Notes: generated from the sequence alone by a model not told the origin. Shown: positions 31,598 through 40,248, counted from the first letter of the stretch. The stretch is DNA of 64,000 nt from Halomonas sp. HL-93 (GCF_900086985.1 NZ_LT593974.1:1922001-1986000), one strand, 5' to 3'. Program-made: numbers and translations.

Positions 31598-32369
31598 AAG
31601 AGAGATACCCCATCAGGTACATGAAGGCCGCGTCCTATATCTCTCGCGTAGCCGGTTGGCACCTGCGTTACCTGCTGATGGCGATGTATTAACCCCGCTC
31701 CACCCTTGGCAGCCATGGACCAGCGACATGCAGCCGTTGTGTTATTGGCAGGACGAGCCGGTTGCGTTGCAATTGGCCGCTAAACCTGGGGATGAATGGA
31801 TAGATGGGCGTCAATGGATGGGCGAGTTGCCATCGGAATGGTATGCGCTGTTATCAACGGCTTTGCAGGTCGGGGCATGGCTGGAAAATCATCGCTTTTG
31901 CGGCCGCTGTGGCGCCGAGGCCACTAAGCTGGCAACCGAGTTTGCGATGCATTGCCACGCCTGCGGCCATCGTAACTATCCACGAATTTCGCCCTGCATT
32001 ATTACTCTGGTCACTAGTGGTGAGGCGATGTTGCTGGCTCGTAGCCCGCGTTTTCCGCCAGGCCGCTACTCGACCTTAGCCGGGTTTATTGAACCAGGTG
32101 AAACGGCCGAAGAGGCTGTGCATCGGGAGATTTTTGAGGAAGTCGGCGTTCATGTCAGCCAACTGCGGTACTACCAAAGCCAAGCGTGGCCATTTCCTCA
32201 CTCACTAATGCTGGGCTTCTTTGCCGAGGCCACCACGCGGCGTATACGTATTGATGAGGTGGAAATTAGCGATGCGGCTTGGTTTTCACCACGCCAACTA
32301 CCCGCCTTGCCGCCTGTGTACTCGATTTCTCGCGAATTGATTGAAACCCACTTAGCACGCTGGCGATAA
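31590..32369 (+). CDS. nudC: NAD(+) diphosphatase / NAD-capped RNA hydrolase NudC
   Basis: Nudix hydrolase that splits NAD(H) and removes NAD caps from RNA. A four-cysteine zinc ribbon (CGRCG...CHACG) precedes the Nudix box GFIEPGETAEEAVHREIFEE, followed by the NudC marker YYQSQAWPFPHSLMLGF. The length is 259 residues. It overlaps dnaQ by 8 bp in a different frame, indicating coupled translation. Confidence 0.94.
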   Translation: MLRREIPHQVHEGRVLYLSRSRLAPALPADGDVLTPLHPWQPWTSDMQPLCYWQDEPVALQLAAKPGDEWIDGRQWMGELPSEWYALLSTALQVGAWLENHRFCGRCGAEATKLATEFAMHCHACGHRNYPRISPCIITLVTSGEAMLLARSPRFPPGRYSTLAGFIEPGETAEEAVHREIFEEVGVHVSQLRYYQSQAWPFPHSLMLGFFAEATTRRIRIDEVEISDAAWFSPRQLPALPPVYSISRELIETHLARWR

Positions 32370-32386
32370 GTAAGGCAGGCTGTCGA

Positions 32387-32698
32387 TTATTCGCTAGGGA
32401 ATAGCGTGGTTAGCTTGGTGGCCAGCATCACGTTACCCGTGGCTTTCAGCTTGCCCGTCATAAATGCCGTCATGCCGTTGATATCACCATTCATGATGCC
32501 TTTTAGCGTATCTGTGCTCAGACTCAGGCTAACGGAGGGATCATCATGCTCACCCTGTTGAACGTCGAGTTTTCCATCCTGAATATCGAGGTAATAACTG
32601 TCTGCATCAGAAAAATGAAACTGGAAAATCTCATGTATCCCCTGAGCTGCTTTCGGATCAAAGCGAGCCTGCAACTTTTCGAGGGTATTCGTTGACAT
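32387..32698 (-). CDS. SCP2 sterol-binding domain protein
   Basis: A single SCP2-fold lipid-binding domain of 103 residues with no signal peptide (DSYYLDIQDGKLDV, then DPSVSLSLSTDTLKGIMNGD, then GKLKATGNV). Such proteins bind acyl chains or acyl-CoA in the cytoplasm; the ligand here is unknown. It converges with nudC and is divergent from sohB. A palindrome resembling a PsrA (fatty-acid regulator) box lies about 90 bp upstream. Confidence 0.86.
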   Translation of the reverse strand: MSTNTLEKLQARFDPKAAQGIHEIFQFHFSDADSYYLDIQDGKLDVQQGEHDDPSVSLSLSTDTLKGIMNGDINGMTAFMTGKLKATGNVMLATKLTTLFPSE

Positions 32699-32789
32699 AA
32701 TAGCGTTCCATTAAATGCGAGAAGAAAATTCTTGGCGTATAAAGCGCCAAACAATTGTAAAATTTGCGGCCTTTGATAAGAGAATATTT

Positions 32790-32803
32790 CAAACATATGT
32801 TTC
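32790..32803. promoter_or_regulatory. Palindromic site fitting the PsrA-box pattern
   Basis: CAAACATATGTTTC fits the pattern published for PsrA in Pseudomonas, [G/C]AAAC-N2-4-GTTT[G/C]; the core AAACATATGTTT is a perfect 12-base palindrome. TTGATA and TATCAA flank it symmetrically. It lies in the 178-bp gap between the divergent SCP2 and sohB genes. Confidence 0.4.
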
Positions 32804-32876
32804 ATATCAAGCACCGTTTTCAATGCATTGCCCAACGGTGTCGGCTTAGCGCTAAATTGTAAGCAAGGAGATGCAC

Positions 32877-33908
32877 GTGAACGAATGGGTAGTAGAAATT
32901 GGTACATTTATCGTACAAGCCTGCATTGTCGTCGCCGTTATCGGCATCAGCGTATTGCTTATCGCACGTGCTAAGGCGGAGGGTGAGAGAGATTTAACCT
33001 TGCATGTGGAACCGTTGCACGAAAGACGGCGAAGCCGGGCACGGCGCCTACGGCTGGCTGCAACGCCTGCAGGCATTCGCAAAAAGCTACTCAAAACGTT
33101 CCGGCGAGAAGATAAACATCGCCGTAAAGAAAAAGCTGATACTGACACTCCCAATGTGTGGGTACTAACGTTCAAGGGTGATATGAAAGCCTCAGCGACC
33201 GAGCATTTCGCCCAAGAAATTTCAGCGCTGATTGAAGTAGCCAGCCCTGAGGATGAGGTGGTGATTTGTCTTGAGTCCCCTGGCGGATTAGTTCATGCCT
33301 ATGGGTTAGCGGCGGCCCAGCTTGACCGGCTTCGCGACGCGGGTCTTACGACTACCGTTTGCGTAGATAAAGTAGCCGCGAGTGGCGGCTACTTGATGGC
33401 TTGCACGGCGCACCACATCAAAGCGGCACCTTTTGCCGTGATTGGTTCGATTGGAGTGGTTGCTCAAATCCCTAATATTCACCGCTTGCTGAAGCGCCAC
33501 GACGTGGACGTTGAACTGCTAACGGCTGGAAAGTACAAGCGCACACTTACCTTGCTGGGTGAAAACACCGATGAGGGACGTGAAAAATTCCTCGAAGATC
33601 TTGAGAACACGCATCGCTTGTTCAAGCATTATGTTGGCGAGCGTCGACCCGACATGGATATTGATGCCTTGGCGACGGGCGAAATTTGGTACGGCAGTGA
33701 GGCGCTTGATCGCAAGCTGGTGGATAGCGTCGGCACCAGTGAGGCGTATTTGATGGAGCGTATCGCACAAGCTCATGTATATCGCGTGAAGTTAGAGCCC
33801 CCCAAAACAGTGGGGCGTAAGTTTGGGCTGGCGATTGCAAGCGGTGTAGAGAACGCCGTGCTTAAAGGACTAAGTATGCTCGAAGCGACAGGCTGGCATC
33901 GTCGTTAG
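32877..33908 (+). CDS. sohB: Inner-membrane signal peptide peptidase-like protease SohB
   Basis: S49-family protease anchored by one N-terminal membrane segment, 343 residues. The catalytic serine is S169 (VAASGGYLMA) and the general base is the lysine in AGKYKRTLT (about K221). An S49_N domain lies before the protease core. An ATG at 32871 directly touches the AAGGAG ribosome binding site, leaving no spacer; the GTG at 32877, six bases after AAGGAG, is therefore taken as the start. The protease core is followed by the conserved ALATGEIWYGSEALDRKLVD. Confidence 0.9.
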   Translation: MNEWVVEIGTFIVQACIVVAVIGISVLLIARAKAEGERDLTLHVEPLHERRRSRARRLRLAATPAGIRKKLLKTFRREDKHRRKEKADTDTPNVWVLTFKGDMKASATEHFAQEISALIEVASPEDEVVICLESPGGLVHAYGLAAAQLDRLRDAGLTTTVCVDKVAASGGYLMACTAHHIKAAPFAVIGSIGVVAQIPNIHRLLKRHDVDVELLTAGKYKRTLTLLGENTDEGREKFLEDLENTHRLFKHYVGERRPDMDIDALATGEIWYGSEALDRKLVDSVGTSEAYLMERIAQAHVYRVKLEPPKTVGRKFGLAIASGVENAVLKGLSMLEATGWHRR

Positions 33909-33949
33909 GCGCCCTCGAACAATACCAAGCACTTATCGCTTAGGTGTCA

Positions 33950-34267
33950 TTATCCCGCAAAATGGTCCGCCAAGGTCGTAATAATGGCCTTGGCGCTCGC
34001 ACTGCTAAGAGAATAATAAATCGTTTGTGATTCCCGCCGGGTCTCCACTAAATGGTCACGTCGCAAAATCGCCAAGTGTTGTGAAAGCGCCGACTGGCTT
34101 AATGCCAGCTGCTGGTTGATTTGCGTTACCGACAGTTCCTTCCTGGCAAGCAAGCACAATATTTGCAACCTTTTTTCATTGGCTAGGGCTTTTAATAAGT
34201 TGGTTCCCGCCTCAATGGCGTGGCCATTGTGTTCAAGCAGGCGTGCAGCACTTGTGGAAGCCGACAT
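33950..34267 (-). CDS. ArsR-family transcriptional regulator
   Basis: A 105-residue winged-helix repressor (LLKALANEKRLQILCLLARKELSVTQINQQLALSQSAL split across helices 2-4; recognition helix QSALSQHLAILRR). The metal-binding CxC pair of classical ArsR/SmtB sensors is absent; a single Cys lies in helix 3, so it may respond to something other than metal, for instance a redox or sulfur signal. It is divergent from prpE with 288 bp between; its own leader is its likeliest target. Confidence 0.85.
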   Translation of the reverse strand: MSASTSAARLLEHNGHAIEAGTNLLKALANEKRLQILCLLARKELSVTQINQQLALSQSALSQHLAILRRDHLVETRRESQTIYYSLSSASAKAIITTLADHFAG

Positions 34268-34555
34268 GGATATCTCCTGGCCTACCTATCAAGGTAGCTT
34301 TGTTATTGGTTGTTGAAGGCATCGCCGCGTGTAGGATCTGATTATTTAATGATCAGTAATTTAGCGGGATTTGTCCAAGTCGTTGTTTAACGGTTAATCA
34401 ATGGTAATAAATGCATTTTTAGCGACAGTAGAATCAGCCTCGGCTGAATTGCCACGGGGGTGTAGCCCATAGTTGTAGGGTAAAACGACGTTTTAGCGCA
34501 TAAAGTGTCAACAATTCTACAAGCCTCATCTAATCACAATAAAGATAGGTACCCC
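34268..34555. other. 288-bp gap between arsR-like gene and prpE
   Basis: AT-rich non-coding DNA with the divergent promoter regions. The clearest element is a 15-base inverted repeat at 34481-34495. No RNA gene or convincing -35/-10 pair was found. Confidence 0.6.
34481..34495. promoter_or_regulatory. Inverted repeat upstream of prpE
   Basis: TAAAACG-A-CGTTTTA is a perfect seven-base inverted repeat with a one-base spacer, 60 bp before the prpE start. Its size suits a dimeric repressor or activator. The regulator is unknown. Confidence 0.35.
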
Positions 34556-36469
34556 ATGCGTCGCTACCAGCAGATTTATCAGCAATCTATCGAGCAGCCC
34601 GAGCACTTCTGGGCTGAACAGGCTAAGCGAATCCCATGGTTCACACCGCCTGCGACCATTTTGAGCTACGACGAACAGCAGCATGCACGCTGGTTTTCCG
34701 ACGGTGAAATGAATCTTTGCTACGCGGCACTGGATTACCATGTCGAGCAAGGCCGTGGCGAACAAACTGCTATCTTCTGGGACTCTCCAGTGACCCAGGC
34801 TCAGCAAACCATTACTTATCGCCAGCTACTGGAGCGGGTGGCCACCTTTGCAGGCGTGCTTAAGCAGTTAGGGGTCGAGAAAGGCGACCGTGTTGTCATT
34901 TATATGCCGATGATTCCGGAAGCCGTGGTCGCCATGTACGCCTGTGCCCGACTGGGTGCGATTCACTCTGTCGTGTTTGGCGGCTTTGCACCCCATGAGC
35001 TGGCAGCGCGTATTGAAGACGCTGCGCCCAAGGTGGTCGTCGCGGCATCCTGCGGTATCGAGGCAGGCAACGTCGTGGCTTATAAGCCAATCATTGATCA
35101 AGCACTTGCATTAAGCCCGCATCAGCCGGATGCCTGCATTATTAAAGTCCGCCCTGAGTGCGAGGTTGAGTTTAATGAGCGGGATTACGATTGGGAAACG
35201 CTCGTCAGCCAAGCCACCCCCGCTGACTGTGTGCCGGTAAAAGGGACTGACCCGCTTTACGTGCTGTACACCTCAGGCACGACGGGAAAACCTAAGGGCA
35301 TTGTGCGGGATACTGCCGGCTACGCCGTTGCACTGGCTTATTCCATGGAGGCTATCTATGCCTTGGCGCCTGGCGATGTGTTCTTTACCGCATCGGATGT
35401 TGGCTGGGTCGTAGGGCATTCCTATATTGTTTACGGCCCACTGCTGCATGGATGTTCGACAGTGCTGTATGAGGGCAAACCGGTTAAAACACCCGATGCA
35501 GGGAGTTTTTGGCGGCTTATCGAAAAATATAGCGTCACCAGCTTCTTTAGTGCACCGACTGCCTTTCGTGCGATTAAAAAAGAAGACCCAGACGCTCATT
35601 GGCTGGCAAAGTACGACATCAGTAGTCTCAAGCATCTTTATGTGGCAGGTGAGCGGCTTGATCCACCGACCTATCATTGGCTGAATGACCTGCTCGACGT
35701 CCCGGTCATCGACCATTGGTGGCAAACTGAAACCGGTTGGCCCATTGCCGCTAATCTGCCAGGTATCGAAGCCATGCCCACCAAGGCTGGATCAGCCACC
35801 GTGCCCGTGCCCGGTTTTAATGTCCAAGTACTGAACCGGGATGGTCAGCAGGCCGCGCCCATGGAGCAGGGTAGTGTGGTCATCAAGCAACCGATGCCAC
35901 CGGGCTGCTTAACGGGTGTTTGGGGTGACCCAAAGCGCTTTCACTCTGCCTACATGGCTGCGTTTCCGGGCTATTACTTAACCGGCGACGGCGGTTTTTT
36001 TGATGAGCAAGGCTATCTGTTCATCATGGGGCGCACCGATGATGTCATTAACGTCGCAGGGCACCGGCTTTCCACCGGCGAGATGGAAGAAGTCGTTGGC
36101 GGCCACCCGGCAGTTGCAGAGTGCGCGGTGATCGGGATCCATGATGACCTAAAGGGGCAATTGCCCGTCGGCTTTGTGATTCCCAAAGATGGCTATATAG
36201 AAGGTGAAGCGGCCTTGGAGGCCGCTTTAATTGCCCGTGTTCGGGAGCAAATTGGCCCGATTGCCTGTTTTAAACACGTTATCGTCGTGGACCGTCTGCC
36301 CAAAACACGCTCGGGGAAAATTCTGCGTAAACTGTTGCGCAACCTGGCCGATGGTCAGGAGGTGGGCATCCCCTCCACGATTGATGACCCCACCAGCGTG
36401 GATGATGTATATCGCGCCATGCGTGACCATCAGGTCGGTAGTGCGAATAAGACGCCTCCACTTGTCTAA
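34556..36469 (+). CDS. prpE: Propionate--CoA ligase (acyl-CoA synthetase)
   Basis: Adenylate-forming enzyme that activates propionate (or acetate) to its CoA ester. P-loop YTSGTTGKPKG, DHWWQTETGW, GRTDDVINVAGHR and the catalytic lysine in KTRSGKILRK (about K588) are intact. The start sequence MRRYQQIYQQS and the overall sequence point to PrpE rather than Acs. A GTG 17 codons earlier is open, but AGG six bases before the ATG at 34556 and the family start favour the latter (637 residues). No other 2-methylcitrate genes are nearby. Confidence 0.88.
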   Translation: MRRYQQIYQQSIEQPEHFWAEQAKRIPWFTPPATILSYDEQQHARWFSDGEMNLCYAALDYHVEQGRGEQTAIFWDSPVTQAQQTITYRQLLERVATFAGVLKQLGVEKGDRVVIYMPMIPEAVVAMYACARLGAIHSVVFGGFAPHELAARIEDAAPKVVVAASCGIEAGNVVAYKPIIDQALALSPHQPDACIIKVRPECEVEFNERDYDWETLVSQATPADCVPVKGTDPLYVLYTSGTTGKPKGIVRDTAGYAVALAYSMEAIYALAPGDVFFTASDVGWVVGHSYIVYGPLLHGCSTVLYEGKPVKTPDAGSFWRLIEKYSVTSFFSAPTAFRAIKKEDPDAHWLAKYDISSLKHLYVAGERLDPPTYHWLNDLLDVPVIDHWWQTETGWPIAANLPGIEAMPTKAGSATVPVPGFNVQVLNRDGQQAAPMEQGSVVIKQPMPPGCLTGVWGDPKRFHSAYMAAFPGYYLTGDGGFFDEQGYLFIMGRTDDVINVAGHRLSTGEMEEVVGGHPAVAECAVIGIHDDLKGQLPVGFVIPKDGYIEGEAALEAALIARVREQIGPIACFKHVIVVDRLPKTRSGKILRKLLRNLADGQEVGIPSTIDDPTSVDDVYRAMRDHQVGSANKTPPLV

Positions 36470-36507
36470 CCCGATTGCCCATGACTTTTATTGCGGTTGA
36501 GAAGGCG

Positions 36508-36513
36508 TATAAT
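36508..36513 (+). promoter_or_regulatory. -10 element of the yhhQ promoter
   Basis: A perfect TATAAT lies 35 bases before the riboswitch-like structure; no good -35 box is seen 16-18 bp upstream (CTTTTA region). Confidence 0.4.
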
Positions 36514-36547
36514 GCGCCTCTCACTGCACCTAGGTGCGCAATGCGTT

Positions 36548-36582
36548 GAGGGTTCCCTAACCCCTCGTCAACACAAAAAAGG
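36548..36582 (+). promoter_or_regulatory. preQ1-I riboswitch candidate in the yhhQ leader
   Basis: Stem P1 is GAGGG (36548-36552) with CCCTC (36562-36566) around the loop TTCCCTAAC. An A-rich tail (36570-36580) leads to GG at 36581-36582. This layout lines up with the well-studied Thermoanaerobacter tengcongensis preQ1-I aptamer: the loop ends in UAAC, whose final C contacts preQ1, and the tail is A-rich and ends in AAGG. Loop cytosines 36555-36557 can pair with the tail GG to make the pseudoknot. That GG is also the ribosome binding site (AAGG, eight bases before the ATG), so ligand binding would shut off translation. The downstream gene is a queuosine-precursor transporter, a known class of preQ1 target. 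Confidence 0.72.
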
Positions 36583-36590
36583 CCCGCCGT

Positions 36591-37259
36591 ATGTTTGTTT
36601 TAAGCGACGCTCAGCACCGCCGTTGCCTCGCCGTGATGGTGGCGTTCCACATTGGTATTATCGCCGCCAGTAACTACCTCGTTCAGCTTCCGTTTACCCT
36701 GTTCGGCTTCCATACCACCTGGGGTGCTTTCAGCTTTCCATTCATTTTTTTGGCCACCGACTTGACCGTCCGACTGTTTGGCAAAGAGCCGGCTCGCGCT
36801 ATTGTACTGCGCGTGATGCTCCCTGCGCTGATCGTCTCGTATGTGGTATCGGTGGTCTTTCCCCAAGGACGTTTCGCGGGTATAGAAGCGTTGAGTGACT
36901 GGAACCTGTTTGTCGCCCGTATCGCGCTGGCGAGCTTTTTGGCTTACGTTATTGGCCAGTTGTTAGATGTGCAGGTGTTTGATCGTTTGCGGCAGTGGGT
37001 TTGGTGGGTCGCCCCGGTGTTTTCTACCGTACTGGGCAACTTGGCCGATACTTTTGCATTTTTCTCAGTCGCGTTTTACCAAAGCCCAGACACCTTCATG
37101 GCTACCCATTGGGTTGAAATTGCCGCTGTCGATTACGCCATTAAGCTTGCCATCAGCCTGCTATTTTTCCTGCCACTTTATGGCCTGTTGCTATCATGGT
37201 TGACGCGCCGCTTGGTGGTCTGGACCGACCAGGCAGATCTCGCACCGCGTACAGCCTGA
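36591..37259 (+). CDS. yhhQ: Queuosine precursor transporter YhhQ
   Basis: Inner-membrane importer of the 7-deazaguanine precursors preQ0 and preQ1 used to make queuosine in tRNA; 222 residues with about six membrane segments (COG1738/DUF165). Typical motifs are FPFIFLATDLTVRLFGKE, FLAYVIGQLLDVQVFD and the conserved TVLGNLADTFAFFSVAF. The leader carries a preQ1-I riboswitch candidate. It is followed after 27 bp by a YbfF-type hydrolase that may be co-transcribed. Confidence 0.93.
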   Translation: MFVLSDAQHRRCLAVMVAFHIGIIAASNYLVQLPFTLFGFHTTWGAFSFPFIFLATDLTVRLFGKEPARAIVLRVMLPALIVSYVVSVVFPQGRFAGIEALSDWNLFVARIALASFLAYVIGQLLDVQVFDRLRQWVWWVAPVFSTVLGNLADTFAFFSVAFYQSPDTFMATHWVEIAAVDYAIKLAISLLFFLPLYGLLLSWLTRRLVVWTDQADLAPRTA

Positions 37260-37286
37260 TTTCCCTTCAACTGATAAGGAGCTTAG

Positions 37287-38093
37287 ATGACTGATGCCAC
37301 GCCAGTAGATTTGCATTATCTGGACCAGCCATCGGATGAGCACCCCGATGCCATTCCCCTGGTGGTGATTCATGGGCTTCTGGGGAGTGCCGACAACTGG
37401 CGCTCGCATCTCAAGACGTGGCAGACCTCGCGTCGAGTGATTGCGGTCGACTTGCGCAATCATGGTCGCTCGCCCCATGCGGCAGGTATGAGTTACGCGC
37501 AGATGAGCGCTGACGTAGTTGATGTAATGGATAAGCTATCGCTTGCTCGCGTACATCTACTGGGGCACTCAATGGGCGGTAAGGTGGCCATTAGCTTAGC
37601 GCGCCAACATCCTGAGCGTGTCGCTTCGCTGGTGGTAGCTGACATTGCTCCAGTGGCCTACCAGCACGGCCATGATGATGTCTTTGCTGCGTTAGAGCGC
37701 GTTAGAGAAGGGCAGCCTGCTAATCGGCGAGAAGCTGATGATTTACTCGCTGAACACGTCGATTCTCGTCCAACCCGGCTCTTTCTTGCCACCAATCTGG
37801 TGCGCGCAGAGCAAGGCGGGCTCACGCTGCGCGTCGGCTTGGATCATATCCGCCAAGACTACGAAAGGATTATCGGATTGCCATCGGGGGACGCTGCTTA
37901 TAATGGGCCAACGCTGGTGCTGCGCGGCGATGAGTCGCCCTACGTGACCGACGCCATGCTGCCAGCGCTGCGTGAGATACTCCCCACCGCGCGGGTCGTG
38001 ACGCTAAAGCAAGCCGGGCACTGGTTACATGCCGATCAACCCGCCGCCTTTCAGCAGTCAGTCGACGCGTTTTTGACAGCACAAACACCCTGA
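37287..38093 (+). CDS. ybfF: Alpha/beta-fold hydrolase (YbfF-like esterase)
   Basis: Cytoplasmic alpha/beta hydrolase of 268 residues. The nucleophile is S95 in GHSMGG; the oxyanion region is VIHGLLGSADNW; the acid lies in LRGDESPYV and the histidine in QAGHWLHAD. These match the YbfF family, acyl-CoA or short-chain thioesterases of uncertain physiological role. AAGGAG precedes the ATG. Confidence 0.86.
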   Translation: MTDATPVDLHYLDQPSDEHPDAIPLVVIHGLLGSADNWRSHLKTWQTSRRVIAVDLRNHGRSPHAAGMSYAQMSADVVDVMDKLSLARVHLLGHSMGGKVAISLARQHPERVASLVVADIAPVAYQHGHDDVFAALERVREGQPANRREADDLLAEHVDSRPTRLFLATNLVRAEQGGLTLRVGLDHIRQDYERIIGLPSGDAAYNGPTLVLRGDESPYVTDAMLPALREILPTARVVTLKQAGHWLHADQPAAFQQSVDAFLTAQTP

Positions 38094-38100
38094 GCTTCGC

Positions 38101-38925
38101 TTATAGCGGCATAATGGATACGCCATATTGATCAGGGTGGCGTAAAAAGCGCTGAAGGATGCGATAGCTGTCGATATCGAAACTGACATCGCTGCTGCCC
38201 AGTTCTTTGGCTTCCGCAAGGGACCCTACACTTCCCAGGTAGCACCACTGGTTCACCACGTGCCAAGCCACTGCCTTATGTGCCGGAGGGGATTCCCTGA
38301 TGACAATTCGTCCCGGCCATGGCCAGGTGTTGACCTGAAGCGGCTGCAGGGCTGACTGCGCGCGTTGTGTATGAGCGCCCATCGTTTCATTACCGAAACA
38401 GGCGCCAAGGCACTTACCTATCTGACTGCCAAAGCAACGGCCTTTACCTGCTTCCAGACCAAGCACTCGCGGACAAAGCCGGTGTGTTTCGGCCAGCGTT
38501 CGCAACGCTTTTTTTGCGGCGGAGGCATTACGGTAGAGGCCGTAGAACGCGCCCGTTACCGGTTGATTAAGCGCTGTGCCGCTGAGCAGTTGTGGCTTTA
38601 TCGCTTCCTCAGGCCAATGCCAGGTGGTCAGGTTGCGTTGCTTGCGCAATTGACGGTTCATAATCGGCAGCAATGACTTTACCAGCTGTGCTTCACGTAG
38701 TTGAGCGCCCAGGTCACCCGCTGTTTCTTCCCACTCTATATGCTGTATCTGCTCGACCATTCGCATGGTCTTGTGATGGTGGTGGGCACGCTGAAAATGA
38801 TCGCGCACGCGATCACGCAGCCGGATACTTTTACCGACGTAAAGCGGCAGCCGGTTATGCCCATAGAAAAGATACACCCCAGGTGCGCACGGTAGCTGCC
38901 TAAAAATATCACTTTCAATATTCAT
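38101..38925 (-). CDS. cho: GIY-YIG nuclease, excinuclease Cho-like
   Basis: A homologue of the N-terminal half of UvrC that makes the 3' incision in nucleotide excision repair. The GIY-YIG motif (PGVYLFYG...LYVGKS) is at residues 15-33, followed by ETAGDLGAQLREAQLVK. The C-terminal part has three conserved Cys-containing segments (CPRVLGLEAGKGRCFGSQIGKC split). The ATG at 38925 is preferred over a GTG seven codons earlier because neither has a clear ribosome binding site and the ATG gives the family start. E. coli cho is LexA-regulated; no LexA box is visible here. Confidence 0.82.
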   Translation of the reverse strand: MNIESDIFRQLPCAPGVYLFYGHNRLPLYVGKSIRLRDRVRDHFQRAHHHHKTMRMVEQIQHIEWEETAGDLGAQLREAQLVKSLLPIMNRQLRKQRNLTTWHWPEEAIKPQLLSGTALNQPVTGAFYGLYRNASAAKKALRTLAETHRLCPRVLGLEAGKGRCFGSQIGKCLGACFGNETMGAHTQRAQSALQPLQVNTWPWPGRIVIRESPPAHKAVAWHVVNQWCYLGSVGSLAEAKELGSSDVSFDIDSYRILQRFLRHPDQYGVSIMPL

Positions 38926-38958
38926 TGAGGTACGTGTCAATATCACACAACGGCCTTT

Positions 38959-40098
38959 CTACTGGGCATGTGGGTCGATGGCTAAACGTGATACCGGAAG
39001 CAACTCATCGCTAACGCCTTGCTTTTGTAGATACTGCTCAAATGCTTGATAACGACGGCTGTCCACCGCGCCAGGCGACAACGCTATACGCCTGAGCAAG
39101 TCTTGCCAGCTCGACTCATTGATGGCGTTGTCGAGCACCGGTTCGGCGCTAATCAGTAATTCCCATGCGGCGTCGGGGTTTTCCAGCATCCAGTGATGCG
39201 CGTCTTCAATAGCCATTACGACGTGAGACCATGTGTCTGCACGCCGCATGGCCCCATCACGGTTGGCCAATAACACAAGGCCGTCATAGCGGGGGATGTC
39301 GAGCGCCTCGTGGCGAATAACCTGCGTATTGATCCCTTCACTGGCTAACTGTGCAGGCAATGAGTGAAAAGGTGCATCGACGACTGCATCCACTTGCTCC
39401 TCAACGAAAGCGCGTCGAGTGTCAAAGTGGAGGTTAACCGGTGGCGCAACGTTGCCCGACTGTGTCAGGGCGTCAGGAATTAAGTGCGGTATGAACAAGT
39501 CGCGGCCTTCGAGGCTTGAATAGCCATAGCGCAGCGGCGCCAGCTTTTCCTTGAGAGGCTCTTCAAGCTCGCCTGCCACGACCACCGCTGTAAGCGGTGT
39601 TTCAATCAGCGTCGCGATACGCACGATGGGCGCACCATCGTGCGCATAAAGATGCAGGGCAGGCTGGCGGCTTAACGCGAAATCAATCTCACCGGCGACC
39701 AATAATTTAAGCGCTATGGCAGGGTCCGCCGGGGTTTGGAGCTCCACCTCCATGCCCTGCGCCGTAAATAAGCCGCGTTGTTGCGCAATAACAAGGCCTG
39801 CATGCTGCGGGCTTAAAAACCAATCCAGCATGATGCGGATTTGTTTGAGCGGCGGTGGCTCAAGCGGTGGCGGTGGCGTGGCGGCGGCGGTAGGGGCTCC
39901 CTGATGCGCCTCCTCGGCCTCGGCTTCGACTGTCCACCACATGGGAGGCACCAATACACTACTGTTCAGTTCGCGATTATCTTCACTAGGATCATTGTCA
40001 ACTTGTGGCTCATTTGCGTATGTCATTGAACTTACGAGTAATAAAACGGCCTTTAAAAGCAGTGAAAAATACCAAGCGCGACATACACAGGTCAGCAT
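38959..40098 (-). CDS. NMT1/THI5-type ABC transporter substrate-binding protein (orphan)
   Basis: Exported binding protein of 379 residues: signal peptide (AWYFSLLLKAVLLLVSSMTYA), a proline-rich linker (TPPPPLEPPPLK), then the NMT1 domain (IRIMLDWFLSPQHAGLVIAQQRGLF, split here by its conserved W). Relatives bind thiamine precursors, sulfonates or taurine. No permease or ATPase gene is adjacent, so the partner is unknown. The ATG at 40098 has GGAG nine bases upstream; a TTG two codons earlier is less likely. Confidence 0.78.
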   Translation of the reverse strand: MLTCVCRAWYFSLLLKAVLLLVSSMTYANEPQVDNDPSEDNRELNSSVLVPPMWWTVEAEAEEAHQGAPTAAATPPPPLEPPPLKQIRIMLDWFLSPQHAGLVIAQQRGLFTAQGMEVELQTPADPAIALKLLVAGEIDFALSRQPALHLYAHDGAPIVRIATLIETPLTAVVVAGELEEPLKEKLAPLRYGYSSLEGRDLFIPHLIPDALTQSGNVAPPVNLHFDTRRAFVEEQVDAVVDAPFHSLPAQLASEGINTQVIRHEALDIPRYDGLVLLANRDGAMRRADTWSHVVMAIEDAHHWMLENPDAAWELLISAEPVLDNAINESSWQDLLRRIALSPGAVDSRRYQAFEQYLQKQGVSDELLPVSRLAIDPHAQ

Positions 40099-40248
40099 CG
40101 TCAATAACTCCCAGTAACAGAAACCAAAGTGTATCTGCCGCGCTAAGCATCTGACCAGCCTTCAATTGCGTCTTGTCGAGCCATAAGCCGCAGTAAATTC
40201 AACGCTGACATGCGATAATAGACATGCTTTAGGAAGAGATGGAGAGTC

